Notes: generated by a model not told the origin, from the sequence alone. Positions 10,085-22,929 are shown, numbered from the stretch's first letter. The stretch: DNA of 64,000 bases from Cokeromyces recurvatus (GCF_025118155.1 NW_026251417.1:186001-250000), one strand, 5' to 3'. A program made the numbers and translations.

Positions 10085-11082
10085 CTATTGAGCTGTTTCT
10101 GTAGCACTAGCACCAACATTTTGTTCCTTCAACAAAGCATCAATCTCGGCAGGTTTGTAAAGATCATATTTAACCTTTCCATCAACAAGTTTAATAGTAG
10201 CAAATTCCACTATATAAAAAAAAAAATAATGTTTAATAAAGATTGGTAACAATGATTACAAATATTACTTACACTTTTCACTTGATAATGTTGTGCTATC
10301 CATTGTTTTACTTAACACCTTAATAGCCAATGCCTTTGCTTCCTCCAATGTCATATCATCTTTATGATCTTGTTTTAAAATACTTTGTGCTGTAGCATTA
10401 TTGGCACCAATACATGTAGCCTTCCAACCACCATAATTACCAGAAGGATCTGAATGATAAAGTTGGAATCCATGATGTTCATCATAACCTGCAAAAATAA
10501 ATGAAACACCAAATGGACGCAAACCACCATATTGAGTATAACCTTGCTTTAAATCACACAAGTTTTGAACGAGTTGTTCAACAGGAATTTCTTCATTATA
10601 AGCAAACAAATAGCGTTGCGCACTAGCTCGTGTCCAATTGATTAAAATATTTGCATCGGCTGTTATACCTGCAACACCACAAATAATATTACTATATAGA
10701 TAAAAAAAAAAAGAATTAGAATCATTATTACAAATGGATACTAGGGGCATCTTACTCGTTTAATTTATAAATTTTTTCAGATGAAGCGGATTGCTCTAAA
10801 AGCTTTGAGGTCACTTTCTTTTCTGCAGCAATCACAACACCGTCTTTTGCGAGAATGCCCAAGGCGATACCAGCAAGAGTAATAGCCTCCATGGCATATT
10901 CGACTTGGTACAAACGACCTTTTTATGTAACAAAAAAAAACAATGAAATGTATAATTTAGTTCTCTCTCTCTCTCTTTTTTTTTTTTTTTCTTCGACAAG
11001 AGTATACATTAGCGTACTACATTAACATTTGATTACCTTCGGGTGAAAAAATAGTTGTTCTTGAATCGTATCTTCTAGCCAT
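10085..11082 (-). CDS. PRE9: 20S proteasome alpha subunit PSMA4 / Pre9 (alpha-3)
   Basis: Four exons (11082-11037, 10918-10756, 10691-10273, 10209-10085) sum to 250 residues. The N-terminus [20 protein letters not shown] followed by VEYAMEAI is the alpha-subunit signature that forms the gate of the core particle. [53 protein letters not shown] and [12 protein letters not shown] are the alpha-3 type sequence. Alpha-3 is the one alpha subunit that yeast can replace. The stop codon is 68 bases from that of TMEM19 on the other strand. Confidence 0.97.
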
Positions 11083-11360
11083 TGTGAATTATAATATGTA
11101 TAGATTATAACAAAAAAAAAAAGAGAGAAGGGGAAAGCTTCCTATAAGAAACTTTATGCTTTAGTTATCCGCCGCGTGTGCGCGTCCTTTTTTTTTTTTT
11201 TTTTTTATTTTTTCCTTAACTCTCATTTCTGTCTCTCCCCCTTTTTGGACATCACCCAAAAAAAATACACATATACGTAATCCGTGACGTGCTGACAACT
11301 GCTGCCGTCAATATCTCGACTTTAAGCTCAGATCAATTTGAAGTCATTCTTTTGTTGCCC

Positions 11361-11410
<50 letters not shown>

Positions 11411-11773
11411 TAATATTGTATGTTTTATTTTCTGTTTATTACACCACTTTTGACAATGATGCTTTCACTTATTGAAAATTGCTAGAGAAGGAAGAGTATT
11501 ATTACTGCTAAAACTAGGAAAGAGGACGAGTAATAAGGTAGCTTTATGGAGGCTTTTTTTTTTTCTTTTTTGGATAAATCGATATTATCCTTTTATTCGA
11601 TGTCTCTTATAGACATTGAATTATAAAGTAGCTACTGAGGGTATATTTATTTAATAATGAGAATAACTTTACTACTTGTACTTTCAATTATAAAAAGAAA
11701 AGGAGTTAATCTAATATCTCAAAGAAGATATATATTTAAGGAGAAGATTAAAAGAAGTCAATATTTATTTAAT
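11083..11773. promoter_or_regulatory. promoter side of PSMA4 and 3' side of UTP6
   Basis: The spacer contains the PSMA4 upstream region, with a GC-rich block near 11170-11190 (CCGCCGCGTGTGCGCG) that stands out in AT-rich DNA, a T run, and a poly-A run of more than 40 bases ending at about 11408. I looked for the proteasome element GGTGGCAAA and did not see it. No gene is supported. Confidence 0.5.
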
Positions 11774-14060
11774 TTACAAGTTTCTTTGTTTAGATTCTCT
11801 TAACTTTTGAACTTTAATATCAAATGTTTCCTTATCAGAAACCTCTTTACATGCTCTATTATACACTTGAGTTGCTTTTTGGAACTTCTTTTGAGAATAA
11901 AGATATGCCAAATAAGAAATGTAGCTCGCTATAAGAATTTTTTTTTTTCAAATAAATAAGTATCAAAATACATTTATGTATACATATACGTATATTTATA
12001 TATATATATTTTTTACCATCTTTATTTTCTTGTAAGCTTGTAATTCTATCATACAAATATTCTACATTTTCTTGTCCTGTTTTATCTCCATATTTATTTT
12101 CAACTTCAATACATTTCATATAGAATGCATAAGTGGGATAGCTGTTTTTCATAATTTTCTTGTATACTTGTCGTGCTTCTTCTATGCCTCGAGTTTGAGC
12201 TGCCCATTCTGTATAAGCTGTTTGTATCATATCCTTAATCTCATTACGTTCAGAAGAGGTGACAGAAGGCAGTAAAAGAGTCACTCTTTCACATGCATGA
12301 GACAATAGTTGATCCATTTCTTCTGTCAATAAGTGTGAGTCATTATTCAATATCCAATCCTTATATGATGTCCATAATAAAAGTGATTCTGGATTATTCT
12401 CTAATGCAGTTTCATAAAGTTGGCGTTGCTCTTCTTTAGTTATTGCAATGCGATTTAACCAAAGAGGAACAGACTGAGGGAAATGTTCTAAACCAACGGA
12501 TGCAATATTATCTGCTTTCTCCTCTTCATTTTCCTTCATCAAGAAGGATGACCATAACTCATACAATTTCATGCTCAATTTATCCTCTTTTCTACATGTC
12601 TTGAACAACTTTTGTAATAATTTAACAAGATATAATTTCAAGTTCTCTTCAGTTGCGACTGTATGCCAATCAAGTAAAAATTGGATGTAGAGTTCCCACA
12701 TTTCAGTCAATGGAACCTCCTTCAACGCTGTGTCGAATTCTTGCACACATAATCTGAAAGCAGGAATAAAGGCTGGATCTGTCATAGTCATCATTTGTAG
12801 GTTTTTGTATTCAAATAAATATCTTTTAGCAAGGAAAGCACGTGCTACAGGTGATGTATTCATATCACGACGAATGGTTTCATAAATATAGTCAATATGC
12901 TTTTCAGTATCTGTAAATTCTTGATAAATCTCGACAAACTTTTTGCGAAATTCAATGTCATCCGCAATAGCCTGTATAGCATTATCATAAACAATCTTTG
13001 ATAACAAGCCTTGAAGAATAGGATTATTGGCTTCTTCAAGAGCTGCTGCTTCTGCTTCTGATAATTTAATCTTTTTCTTTTGTCCCTCATCCTCTTTCCA
13101 TTTTTCTACATCTTCGCCTGTAACAGCTGGTAATTGAATTGTATTATCATCTTCTTCTTCCTTTTCATCCACATTCATTGCTTCTATATCTTCTGCATTC
13201 TTTTGTTGATTGATACCAAGTACACGTCTTCTAAGTTTAATCTTTTCAATATATAACAATTCTAATCGAAAATATTCATGCCATAAATGCTGGTTCTCGG
13301 GCATTAAACGAAGTGCACGTTGTAATAAGATACGAGCTGCTGCCATATTTGAATTTTGTTCATATTCAAATGATGCTGCCATAATCCACAATGAAGCATT
13401 ATTAGGATGATATTGAATAGCTCTACAATATATGTGTTATATAACCATAGATCTAACTTAAAAATAAAGGGGAGAAAAAAAAAACTTACTGTACAAAAAT
13501 ACTTGATAATACTTTATTTGAGTGACTAGATTTGGCAAATTCAATATATTGTAACCAAAGTGACAAATCGCCTTTGAATCGAATTGTTGCTCTTTGATAT
13601 AAGCTCAAAATACGTCTAACTCCAGCATATTGTACACTTGTGCCTATTATTTCTCTTTCAAGACCTATTTCATTTTTTTTTAAAAAAAAAGTCAATGAAC
13701 AGGATAACTAAAGATATACATGTATATAAAAAAAGGTTTATTTTACCCATTCTTGCAATACGCTTTTTACGAAGTTTTTCAAGATTAGTCTCGTATTCAA
13801 TTGCTCTAAGGAAATCAAGTTTTTGTTTAATACGACGATGTAATGCATGTTCAAACTTGGATCTATTTTTGACAATGGACTGAACCTCGGTCTAAAATGA
13901 AAATAAAAAAAAAAAAGAGGGCAATTATTAACATCGAAGTTCAAGATGATAACTTTTAGTACCAACTGTATATAGTTACATGTGAAAATATATTATGTTT
14001 TTCAAGAGCCTCGAGCTCAGGAATCATACGCTCGAGTTGATATTGTACTTGCTCAGCCAT
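11774..14060 (-). CDS. UTP6: UTP6, U3 snoRNP (small-subunit processome) HAT-repeat protein
   Basis: Five exons (14060-13980, 13891-13747, 13664-13490, 13422-12017, 11928-11774) sum to 653 residues. The N-terminus MAEQVQYQLERMIPELEALE is the UTP6 signature. FEHALHRRIKQKLDFLRAIE and the first half-a-TPR (HAT) repeats follow (LYQRATIRFKGDLSLWLQYI; HPNNASLWIMAASFEYEQN; ARILLQRALRLMPENQHLW). An acidic loop of about 50 residues is followed by more HAT repeats toward the C-terminus (GIEEARQVYKKIMKNSYPTY; ATQVYNRACKEVSDKET). UTP6 belongs to the UTP-B subcomplex that binds the 5' ETS in nucleolar 18S rRNA processing. The product is longer than yeast Utp6 (about 440) and closer to the human protein. 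Confidence 0.92.
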
Positions 14061-14218
14061 TTTAGTTCTATTACAGTTTTATTTTTTAAAAAAAAAAAAA
14101 TAAAGGAGAACAAATTTAAAAAAATTAATAATTACACTTGATCAAGAAAAAAAGAAGCATATTGTGACTTAATTTTATCCAATTATAAGCCACAATGCTG
14201 TAGATTTATTATGCATGA
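14061..14218. other. short spacer between UTP6 start and magnesium transporter stop
   Basis: The two genes are in tandem on the minus strand, 158 bases apart. The spacer must hold the 3' UTR of the transporter and the UTP6 promoter. A T/A homopolymer junction lies at about 14082-14100. Confidence 0.5.
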
Positions 14219-14583
14219 TTATAATAAACCAACTCGTTTACCATAAAATAAACAGCCTACACAAAAAAAGGCCATTCCTCCCAGGATCCAATAAAAGTAA
14301 ACGAGATCACCATAGTATTTACCAGGAACGGCGACATTCATACCCCATAAACCGCAAATTAAAGTTAAAGGAATAAAGACAGTGGCTAGAAAGGTAAGAC
14401 GGTTCATAACCTCATTTGTTAGATTGTAAGTTTGAATGAGTTCTATATTGACTTGTGCCAGGTAGTTGGTATGTGCGCGATGAAGTATTCGATCATAATG
14501 ACTTATATTCTGAACCATAGTTAAAATGTGATCTATAATAAATATATAAAATAAGCAATTAGATCCCTCTGCCTCTCTCACTT

Positions 14584-14624
<41 letters not shown>

Positions 14625-15196
14625 TCTTACCTTGAATATCGCCCAAATATAATAAAGTATCAGTATAAACCTTTTTATTGTCCAAGATCATTGTTAAAGA
14701 TGGAGAAGAAGTAGTATCAGCGCTATTAGTTTTGGTTTCATTGTAACTATTTGTACCAGTATCAGAAAAAGGCTCTTTGTCAGATTCCAAGTTAGTCAAT
14801 GCATGATTCAATTGTGTAAAGAATGACTGTTGCTGCTTTTCTTTTAAAGTCAAATCTCTTGATTTATCTTCATATCTTTTCATTAAACTCTTAATGACAT
14901 CTATCTTGGAACCTAATAAACGAACCAAATGCGTTGATTTCTTCCGGCAACGACCAATACGTTTTAACATGTCTGTTTGTTCAGTCTCCTTTAACACCAT
15001 AGAAAGTTCATCAATAGAAACAGCTTCCATTTCAACTTGTGAAATAATAGGAGCAAAACTATCTGTAATAGAATCAATAAGAGCATAGTTCATCCAATCA
15101 GGTGTGATTGTGATATACTCCTTTAAATGATTACATCGTTGACGGGCTATATTACAATAATCAGATTTTTTGAAATGAAACTTTATACATGTATTA

Positions 15197-15237
<41 letters not shown>

Positions 15238-16144
15238 AGATTATTATAGTCAAAATCAAGAAAACTTACAGTTAAAAACCCTTCTTTAAAAATCAAAGAA
15301 TAAAAATTAAAAGGCTTGATTTGATCTGTAAATGGATCAACTTCAATAGCTCTAAAACATACAAATGTGTAATTTGGAAATATTTCTACTTTTTCACGAG
15401 GTTCTTGTGCTTGGATATCTTCTGTTGTTAATGGGTGAATATGAAATGTCTATTTTTTTTTATTAGTATTAAAGTATGTAAAAATAAAAATAAAATAGAG
15501 TAAAAAATCTTTTTTTTTTTTTTTTTTGTTACTGTATGACTTACCTTACTTATGACTCTCATCTCTTCAATAGAAGGGCAAAGTACATCTACCCACCATC
15601 CCCTTGATTTAATAACTGCTTTTAAAGCCTTTTGGCCTTCTTCTGTTAACAAATTTTCTAAATTCATTGAAATATCAGAACCTTTTTGTGCCGAATAAAT
15701 CTGAAAACGAACACCTATAGGAGTTGGTTGTGTGATATCAAACCCATGTCTTGAAGAACTATATAATTGATTTTGACGACTGAGTGTTTTCGAAAGTTGT
15801 AATGTACCTTCATGTAACATGCATTGAAAGGCATCCATATCGACATGATCATCATCTTGACTTGCCTTATAACGGGGATACAATACATCAGTCTTAACAT
15901 CTTCGACTTCATCGTCATCATTTGTGTTCGTTGTTTGGAGTATACTACTTTTGGTGAAAAAACTTTGAAAACTGCCTTTCCGTTGAATATGAAGCCTATC
16001 ATTCTCTTCTTTTATATCTTTGGGGAGTTCTAACTCACAACGAGTATGGCTTGTATCTCGAAATAATGGAATATAATTAGGATAATCGGGTCCCGCTGAA
16101 GTCGAACCAGTACCTCTTCTACGAAGTGATGAATGTGCTGACAT
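14219..16144 (-). CDS. MNR2: CorA-family magnesium transporter, MNR2/ALR type
   Basis: Four exons (16144-15545, 15449-15270, 15180-14631, 14532-14219) sum to 547 residues. A cytosolic N-terminal region of about 150 residues leads into the CorA domain: RGWWVDVLCPSIEEMRVISK, TFHIHPLTTEDIQAQEPREK, FPNYTFVCFRAIEVDPF and FNFYSLIFKEGFLTFHF. The long stalk helices follow. Near the C-terminus are NYLAQVNIELIQTYNLTNEV, MNRLTFLATVFIPLTLICG and the selectivity motif GMN in LWGMNVAVPG, then the second membrane helix and KRVGLL. Fungal members are plasma-membrane (Alr1) or vacuolar (Mnr2) Mg2+ channels; the PHPLTTED-like and PREK segments favour the Alr1/Mnr2 branch over mitochondrial Mrs2. Intron 2 shows a TACTAATAC branch site just before its acceptor. 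Confidence 0.93.
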
Positions 16145-16532
16145 GAAGAATTTATTTAAAATAGTATGTACGTACTTGTCTATATAAATATACAAATATA
16201 TATATATATATATGCGTCTATATATATATGTATATTGTTTTTTTTTCTTTACATTAATTAAAGAATTTTTATAAAAAAAAAGAAAAGAATGGATAAAAAC
16301 GATTATTTTATTTTATTTTTAATTCTGTCTGGATTCTTGTATTTTTAGCAATAATAGTGACTACGATTAGAATCAATAAACACAAAGCAATTCTAATACT
16401 GTATTGCCAAAGTCAGTTTCAAAAAAAAAAAAAAAAAAAAAAAAAAATGTATTATTAGTCATCTGCTATTAAAAAAAAATGCTTAATTTGGAAAAATTAG
16501 GGTAGTAACTTTTTTTTTTTCTTTCTTTCTTT
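16145..16532. promoter_or_regulatory. divergent promoter between magnesium transporter and lipid-droplet hydrolase
   Basis: The start codons face away from each other across 388 bases. The region has TA dinucleotide tracts at 16195-16235, an A run at about 16421-16447 and a T run just ahead of the plus-strand ATG. No recognised binding site is seen. Confidence 0.5.
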
Positions 16533-17772
16533 ATGGCGACTCTTGTAAAGAAGTCTTTACTACAAACTCCTTTACGTGCCGTTTGGGAAGTTTCGGGTTA
16601 TCAAACAGAAACATTATTATGGCCTGCCACTTCAGCTAAAGCCAAAACAATTTTGTTCTTCATTCCTGGCAATCCAGGATTAGTTGAATATTATACTAGT
16701 TTCCTTCAGGGCATTTATAAAACCTTAAATCATCCTTCATTCGAGATTATTGGAGGTAAATTATATGGACATATCATAGAATAAAAAAAAACACACACAC
16801 ACAAAAGAAAAAGTAGTATGTTTAACTCACTATTGTATAAAGTTTCTCATAAAGGACATTCCATCAACTATCATGAAACAAATAAAAATGATAAAATACT
16901 ATATTCTTTAGAGGATCAAATTGATCACAAAATTAATTGTCTTGATGTTCTCATCAAAGAAAATGAGCCCAATACACATTTTATTTTGATGGGCCATTCA
17001 ATCGGCTCTTATATTGCTGCTGCTGTATTAAAAAAGAGACCTAACCATCGTATTTCTCGAGTGATAGCCTTATTCCCTACATTGAGAGAGATTGCTATTA
17101 CACCCAATGGTATAAACATAACAGTAAGTCATTACACTTTTTTGATTAAAAGTTAAATGCATGTCATCTGATCTTTTATATATATAGCGTATAGTAAATA
17201 CTATACCTGCTTCATTATTTGGGTTTGCAGGCACATTAATATCATCTTTACCTCCATCTATTCGACAGTTAATTGTAAAAATGTTGACTGGCCAAGAAGG
17301 AGATGGGTTACAAGTAACAGCACATCAATTGCTTTATTCTTCAGTGTTAAAGAATGCCGTTACAATGGCTCGATTTGAGATGGAAACAGTAAAAGCATTA
17401 GATCATGACTTTTATACAAAACATTTAGATAAATTTATCATGTATTATTCAGCTAATGATAAATGGGCGCCTAAAGATCATTATGACTATATGATGGAGC
17501 ACTTTCCAGATGGTATGTATGCTGTTAGAACTATAAATAATGATGTTTTTTTTATTATTATTATTAAATATACATTATGAAATGCAGGCAATATTCATCT
17601 TTGTCCTGAGAACGTTCCACATGCGTTCTGCTTAGGTATACTCTATAATACATATTAACTTTAAAGGTCTTTTTTTTTTTTTTAATTTTATTTTTATTTT
17701 TTACAATTAGAGCCGAAACATATCAATTATATGGTTACTAAAGTAGCCTCATGGATTCAAAATGACATGTAG
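16533..17772 (+). CDS. lipid droplet-associated serine hydrolase (LDAH type)
   Basis: Five exons (16533-16755, 16843-17123, 17188-17512, 17588-17635, 17711-17772) sum to 312 residues. The alpha/beta-hydrolase core shows the oxyanion-side FFIPGNPGLVEYYTSFLQGI, the nucleophile elbow HFILMGHSIGSYIAA (GHSIG, Ser), a downstream DKWAPKDHYDYMMEHFPDG that holds the acid, and HAFCL near the end with the likely catalytic His. GNPG after the first strand is the mark of the C2orf43/LDAH family, which sits on lipid droplets and has been linked to sterol ester or triglyceride turnover. There is no signal peptide, as expected. Confidence 0.9.
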
Positions 17773-18250
17773 ATTTTTATAACTTCCGATATACCTCAAG
17801 AAAATATAGATGTATTAATAATATAAAACTCCTATTACATTTAAGGTATATTTTTTATTGTTTTACTGTATAAACACGCTTGAATAAGCTACAGAAGCAT
17901 ATTATACATGTATATACATATATATCTTTGTTAAACTATATCAGTACAGTATTACATTTGTGCTCAAAACAAATTTGTCACTTCGTAATGACAATAGAGT
18001 CGTTTTCCATAAAGTAAATTATGTTCTAAGAGAGGGGTAAAAACCAAAAAAAAAAAAAAAAAAAAACTGTTATTATTAGCTCTAAACAACAACAAAAAAT
18101 AAGAATCTTTCCCTGAGGAAGAGGATTGTATATGATAAACATATAGAAAGTGTAATGCTTATTTATTACACTACTTTAAATATCAAAATGATAAAGGTAT
18201 ACACATAACATATGTAGACAGATAATGCCAAGCAGAAAAATTGCCTTTGT
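17773..18250. other. convergent 3' spacer
   Basis: This AT-rich spacer holds the 3' ends of the LDAH-type gene and the minus-strand HDA2/3-like gene. It has an A run at about 18044-18066. No gene is seen. Confidence 0.6.
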
Positions 18251-20219
18251 TTAAAACTTGACATTAATATTGTTCATGTCTTTTTCAAATTGCTCTAGTA
18301 GATCATCAAAGAAAGAGCTTAAGTTATTATTTGAAATAGTTGTAGATGTTTGATTATCGTTAACAGTATCTTGTGGTATATTTTGTGTGTTAGACTGAGT
18401 TGTAGCCTATTATAAATGATAAGGAAAAAAAAAAAAGATATAAATAGATAGGTACAATATACATATATGAGATGGATCGTTATTATGTTTCACTTTTTGT
18501 GATACCTGATCATCTAAACGAGCTCGCTTGCTTGGTAAATCATTTAAAGACGTATCTTGATTTGACGTTTGTGAATCTTCATTACTATTAGATGGCCTCT
18601 TCTTTGATAAAGCCATTGCTGAACCTTCATCAGATGTGGTATTTGAAACAGGAACGGATGATGACGAATTGGACTCCGGTAGGACAGGAATCGCGTTTGG
18701 CTCTAGTGGCTTAGTACCCTTCACCGGTTCAGGGGTAATATTATGATTGATATCCTTTTCAACCGGTGTGGGCAAAGCCACGTAATTTTTAGTAGTAGAA
18801 GGAACAGGAGAAAAAGTACTACAGTTGACTGTAGAAGTAGAAATACTATTTCTGTCAGAAGAATTAGTAATAACAGTAGGTTGATTATTACTACTACTAC
18901 TACTACTACTATTAATATTACTATTATTATTACTATTACTACTGTTATTACTAATTCCTTTAAAGGCAGGAAAAGCTGCCTTTATTGTAGGTACTTTAGT
19001 GATCAAAGAAGACTTTGATTCTGGTATTGTTCTAAGAGATTTATGATGATTAGGAAATGAGAGCCATATTTCTTTTGCCCGTGAAGCCTGTTTGTTAGGA
19101 TGAGAATAATGATATGGCTCTGTCGTTTTTTTCTTTGCCCATTCAGCTACTTGATTTGAAATATACTGGTTCCATAACTTGAAATGTTCAAAAGATGGAT
19201 GTCGATTTATTTGATGAAATACTTGTTGTTGATTTTTTACTTTATCATAACAATCATTCCAATTATTTTTGTCATGTACTTCAGAAATATAACAACGGAT
19301 ATCCGCAGTATCCATTGTAGTTAAATAAAGGACATGAGGACTATGATGATAAGCTCCTTTAAATTGACTTAAGTGTGTTTCAGGATAATTAATAGCTGAA
19401 TCATAAACCATAATAATATCTACTTCCATTCGACTAATTGGTGTATTCTAATTATGGAAGTAAATATCATTTCTTTTTTCTTCTCCTTAAAATCCCTCCC
19501 TAAATTACGCATTCACGAAAAAAAAAAAAGAAAAAAAAACAAGATGTACTCAAACTTACCTTTTTACCCTGTTTTCTTATCTTTATAATAACGCCATACA
19601 TTCCAGAATCTGGTACTATTAGGGAAATAATTTGAATATTAAATTCTTTTTGAAGTAATGCTTGGTACAAGAAGTGTTGACTTTTTGCATCAGCACAAAC
19701 AATAGCAACATCCAAATTCTATTACAAAAAAAAAAAAAAATTATGACAATACGCTACATATATTTGTATACTTGTATATGTGTGTGTGTGTAATTATCTA
19801 CAAGATATATTATACAGTAATAAAAAAAAAGATATACTTACAATGTTCATAGATCTAATATTATTAAAGAAATTCAATACAAACTCTAATTTACCCACAG
19901 GCGCGACACTAGAATAAGAATAAATAGACAAAAGATCTTTTATAGTTTGATACTTTGGATAGTTTGGAGCAGGTACAACAAATTGAGCTTCATAAAAGTA
20001 GACTTGTTCCCTGGATGCCATGATAGGTACACATTTCTGTGTTGGGATAGGTAAACTAGAATAGTGTTCTGTTATCAAAGATCTATACAAGTTTTCTGTT
20101 TCTACTGGATCTCTTTGAAATGACTTTTTGTCAATCACAAGATCATTAGAATTCCTTGTTATACTAGTCTTTTCCTTTCTTAACAAAGGCTGTACCCTTC
20201 TCAAGATTAGCTTTTCCAT
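18251..20219 (-). CDS. HDA1-complex subunit 2/3-like protein (histone deacetylase complex)
   Basis: Four exons run from MEKLILRRVQPLLRKEK (20219) to a C-terminus ending DDLLEQFEKDMNNINVKF (18251). The first half resembles the helicase-like fold of the HDA2-3 family: PVGKLEFVLNFFNNIRSMNI, then LDVAIVCADAKSQHFLYQAL, a small exon with IIKIRKQGKK, then MEVDIIMVYDSAINYPETHL and HVLYLTTMDTADIRCYISE. In yeast Hda3 the same order is found: a helix, 'ETAIVCRPGRTMDLLEALL', then a strand with 'DMLICLDTTVD'. The middle is low-complexity, rich in Asn and Ser (about 18880-18960), with a basic stretch KRARLDD near the end. I see no HDAC catalytic domain. The yeast complex deacetylates H2B and H3. The call is by pattern, not search; an HDA2/HDA3 homologue is likely but not certain. 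Confidence 0.55.
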
Positions 20220-20506
20220 ACTAAGTTTAATTAAAGAAAGAAAGAGAGAGAGATATATATATATAAAAAAAGAGAGAAGGTGAGAAAGAAAAGAAAATAG
20301 AGTCAAAAAAAGTAAAACTTGGCTTTTATTCTTTTTTTTTTTTTTTTTTTTTTTGTTTTTGTTTTCAAAATAAAACAAAACACTTTAATTTTATTGGTAG
20401 GAGGTACTTTAAAAAAAAAATTTAAGAAATCAGTTTTTTACAGGAATGAAGCCTAAAATTAAAATAAATGTTAATTCCGTAGTATAATATTTGATGGATA
20501 AATGCA
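20220..20506. other. spacer between HDA2/3-like start and HAD phosphatase stop
   Basis: The two genes are in tandem on the minus strand. The spacer contains a GA-rich and TA-rich leader next to the HDA2/3-like start and a T run at about 20332-20354. Nothing else is seen. Confidence 0.5.
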
Positions 20507-20827
20507 TCACATATTTACTCTTCTGCTTGCTTCTTCTAACTCTTCATCAGTTACTTTATGTGTGTTCTCTTCAGTTGGTATTTCATAAACACCACCTAAA
20601 ATGAGATAAGGTCCATAAGCAAATTGCTTAAGATCTTCCATAGTCGTGACTCCGGATAGAACAAGAACAGGGTCAATTTCTGAAGTAATACCAGCGACAA
20701 TACTACATATAAATAATGTTAATATTACAACCTATCTATCACTAGACGAAGGCTTTTGTATTTTTGCTCTCTTTTCTTTTCTTTTTTTTTTTATTTATTT
20801 ATCCTTTCACTCTCTCTCGCGTTCCAT

Positions 20828-20866
<39 letters not shown>

Positions 20867-21680
20867 ATATATAAACTTTACTCAGTATCCATTCGATCGC
20901 CGATAATGCATGTTTCTAATCTACTTAAACCAAGCACACGTTGAGCATAACGCATAATTAAAGCAGAAGGTTTACCACAATAGAAGGCTTGGGTTTTGGT
21001 AACTAGTTCAATAGAAGCAGCAAAGGCGCCTGTAGAAGGTATTTTACGACCCTGAGAGTCAAGTGTTTCAACATCCAAGTTCGTGGCAATTAATTTAGCA
21101 CCTTGTTGTACAAGCTGTACCGCCTTTGTAATCTTTTCAAAATTGATAGCCGCTGTCTCACCTAACACGACATAGTCAGGGTTATGATCGTTCATGTCAA
21201 AGCCCTTTTCATAAAGAGCATAAGCAAGCCCATGCTCTCCAATAACATAACATGTGCCACCACCCGGCATTTGGGATTCTAAAAAGAGGGCAGTGGCTTG
21301 TCCGCATGTAAAGAAATGATCTGCTTCAACATCAATACCTAATCGATGTAACTTTTGCTGTAATTCTTGTGGAGTAGGTGCTGAATTATTGGTAAGGAAA
21401 AGATATTTTTTATTATTGTCTTTTAAGAATTGAACCAACTCTTTAGCACCTGGTAATAAATTGGCTCCCTATCAATATAATAACAAATATGTAATATTAG
21501 TTTATATTATGCGTCTAATATATATGCATGTATGTATGTATGTACATGGTAAATGACGCCATCCATATCAATAATATATCCCTTCTTTTGACGAATAGCT
21601 TCAAGTCTTTCAGTATGAATAACAGGATCTTGTAAAAGTCCCCATTCTCTTGACAATTGCTCGCTTTGTTGGTGTTGCAT
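20507..21680 (-). CDS. HAD-superfamily (class IIA, NagD-like) phosphatase
   Basis: Three exons on the minus strand start with MQHQQSEQLSREWGLLQD. HAD motif I is IIDMDGVIYH at a splice junction, followed by GANLLPGAKELVQFLK. Motif II is FLTNNSAPTPQELQQKL. The class II cap holds HFFTCGQATALFLESQ and CYVIGEHGLAYALYEKGFD. Motif III/IV region: GKPSALIMRYAQRVLG and CIIGDRMDTDIVAGI, then VLVLSGVTTMEDL. The enzyme should hydrolyse a phosphomonoester; the substrate cannot be told from sequence (NagD acts on UMP, eukaryotic PGP on phosphoglycolate). The wording DMDGVIYHG and MNDHNPDYVVLGE looks closer to bacterial NagD-type proteins than to yeast Pho13. The C-terminus carries an added EEARR-type tail. 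Confidence 0.9.
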
Positions 21681-22159
21681 ATCTATTAATGTATAAGGAA
21701 AAAAAAAGGAAAAATAGCAAAAAAAAAAGGCTATAGCTTTATATATGTATATATTTATATGTATATCTTCTTTTTTTTATTTTTCCTCTCCGTCATCATC
21801 TACACCCCCCCCTCTATGTACTTTTTTTTTTTTTTGTTTAGTAATGTATTATTTCATTTAATATAAAAATGACGTTTCATATTGGGACTAAAGTATTAGG
21901 AATAGAGTTTAGTTCTCCACGAAGAATACTCTCTTTATCATTCATTGAAACACCGTCAAATAATTAAAGTTAAAATAATCATATAATTTATACTATGTGT
22001 AATAGTAGTTGGCAATATGGCATAATTAAAAGAAAAGAAAAAAAAAAGGCAAGTAGGTGCAGCTGTTACTTTATTTAAAAGCACTATATTGATAAACTAA
22101 TCAAAAGATATACTATTGCTTCACTTTTTATGGTCTAGATTTACAGTTGGATAGAAAGA

Positions 22160-22197
<38 letters not shown>

Positions 22198-22929
22198 ACA
22201 CAAATCATACACAAATAAATATTATCCTCTTGACTTTAAATACTAAAGTTTATTATGTAATTGTATTTGAATACGTATTCATAGTGTTCAATGATGAACA
22301 AACTTTACTATCATCGATTGCGACAAGTAATAAATGGAGTCATATAATATAATCTATATCATTTAACATTATAAATACAAGGAAATGAATCGACGGGCCT
22401 ATTTTATACCTTTTCTTTTTACTGTCAAGAACCTAAGTTGCATCATGTTGCTTACAAAAAAGAAGGACTGCTATTCAGTTACAAATTATATATCATTCAA
22501 CAAAGCAAATAGGAATAAAGGATGAGTTTATAGTGATTTAAAGAAGGGGAAGAAGAGTGGAACTTCTTTTTTTATTATTATTATTTGTTTGCTAATAAAA
22601 TAAAATAAAAAATGGATGCTTTATCTAGGGTCCATTTATTATTAACTCTGTTGCAAGTATCACACTGCTAAACTAATTCTTAATAATAAACACCAGAAGA
22701 ACATAGGCACAACTTTTCACTTTATTTATTATTCTTGATGAGAAACTTAATATAGCTTTTATACAGAACAAAGTAAATTTATTCATTTTTTTTTTACCCC
22801 AGTATTTTTTTATTATTATTATTTTATGGTATATTCTGTTCTCAATTAATTTATAAAAGGACTTGTGCATAAATAGATAAAAATAAATTCATCAAAATAA
22901 TCATCACATTGAAATTGTTCTATAATACA
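21681..22929. other. 1.25-kb non-coding spacer
   Basis: This stretch lies between the HAD phosphatase start and the TMEM242 stop, both on the minus strand. It has homopolymer runs (A run at about 22161-22193) and no reading frame with family features. It presumably contains the phosphatase promoter. Confidence 0.5.

Noticed and set aside
11083..11300. search for a proteasome-associated control element (GGTGGCAAA) upstream of PSMA4
   Set aside because: The word is not present on either strand in the region I read. Control of this gene must be different or the site diverged.
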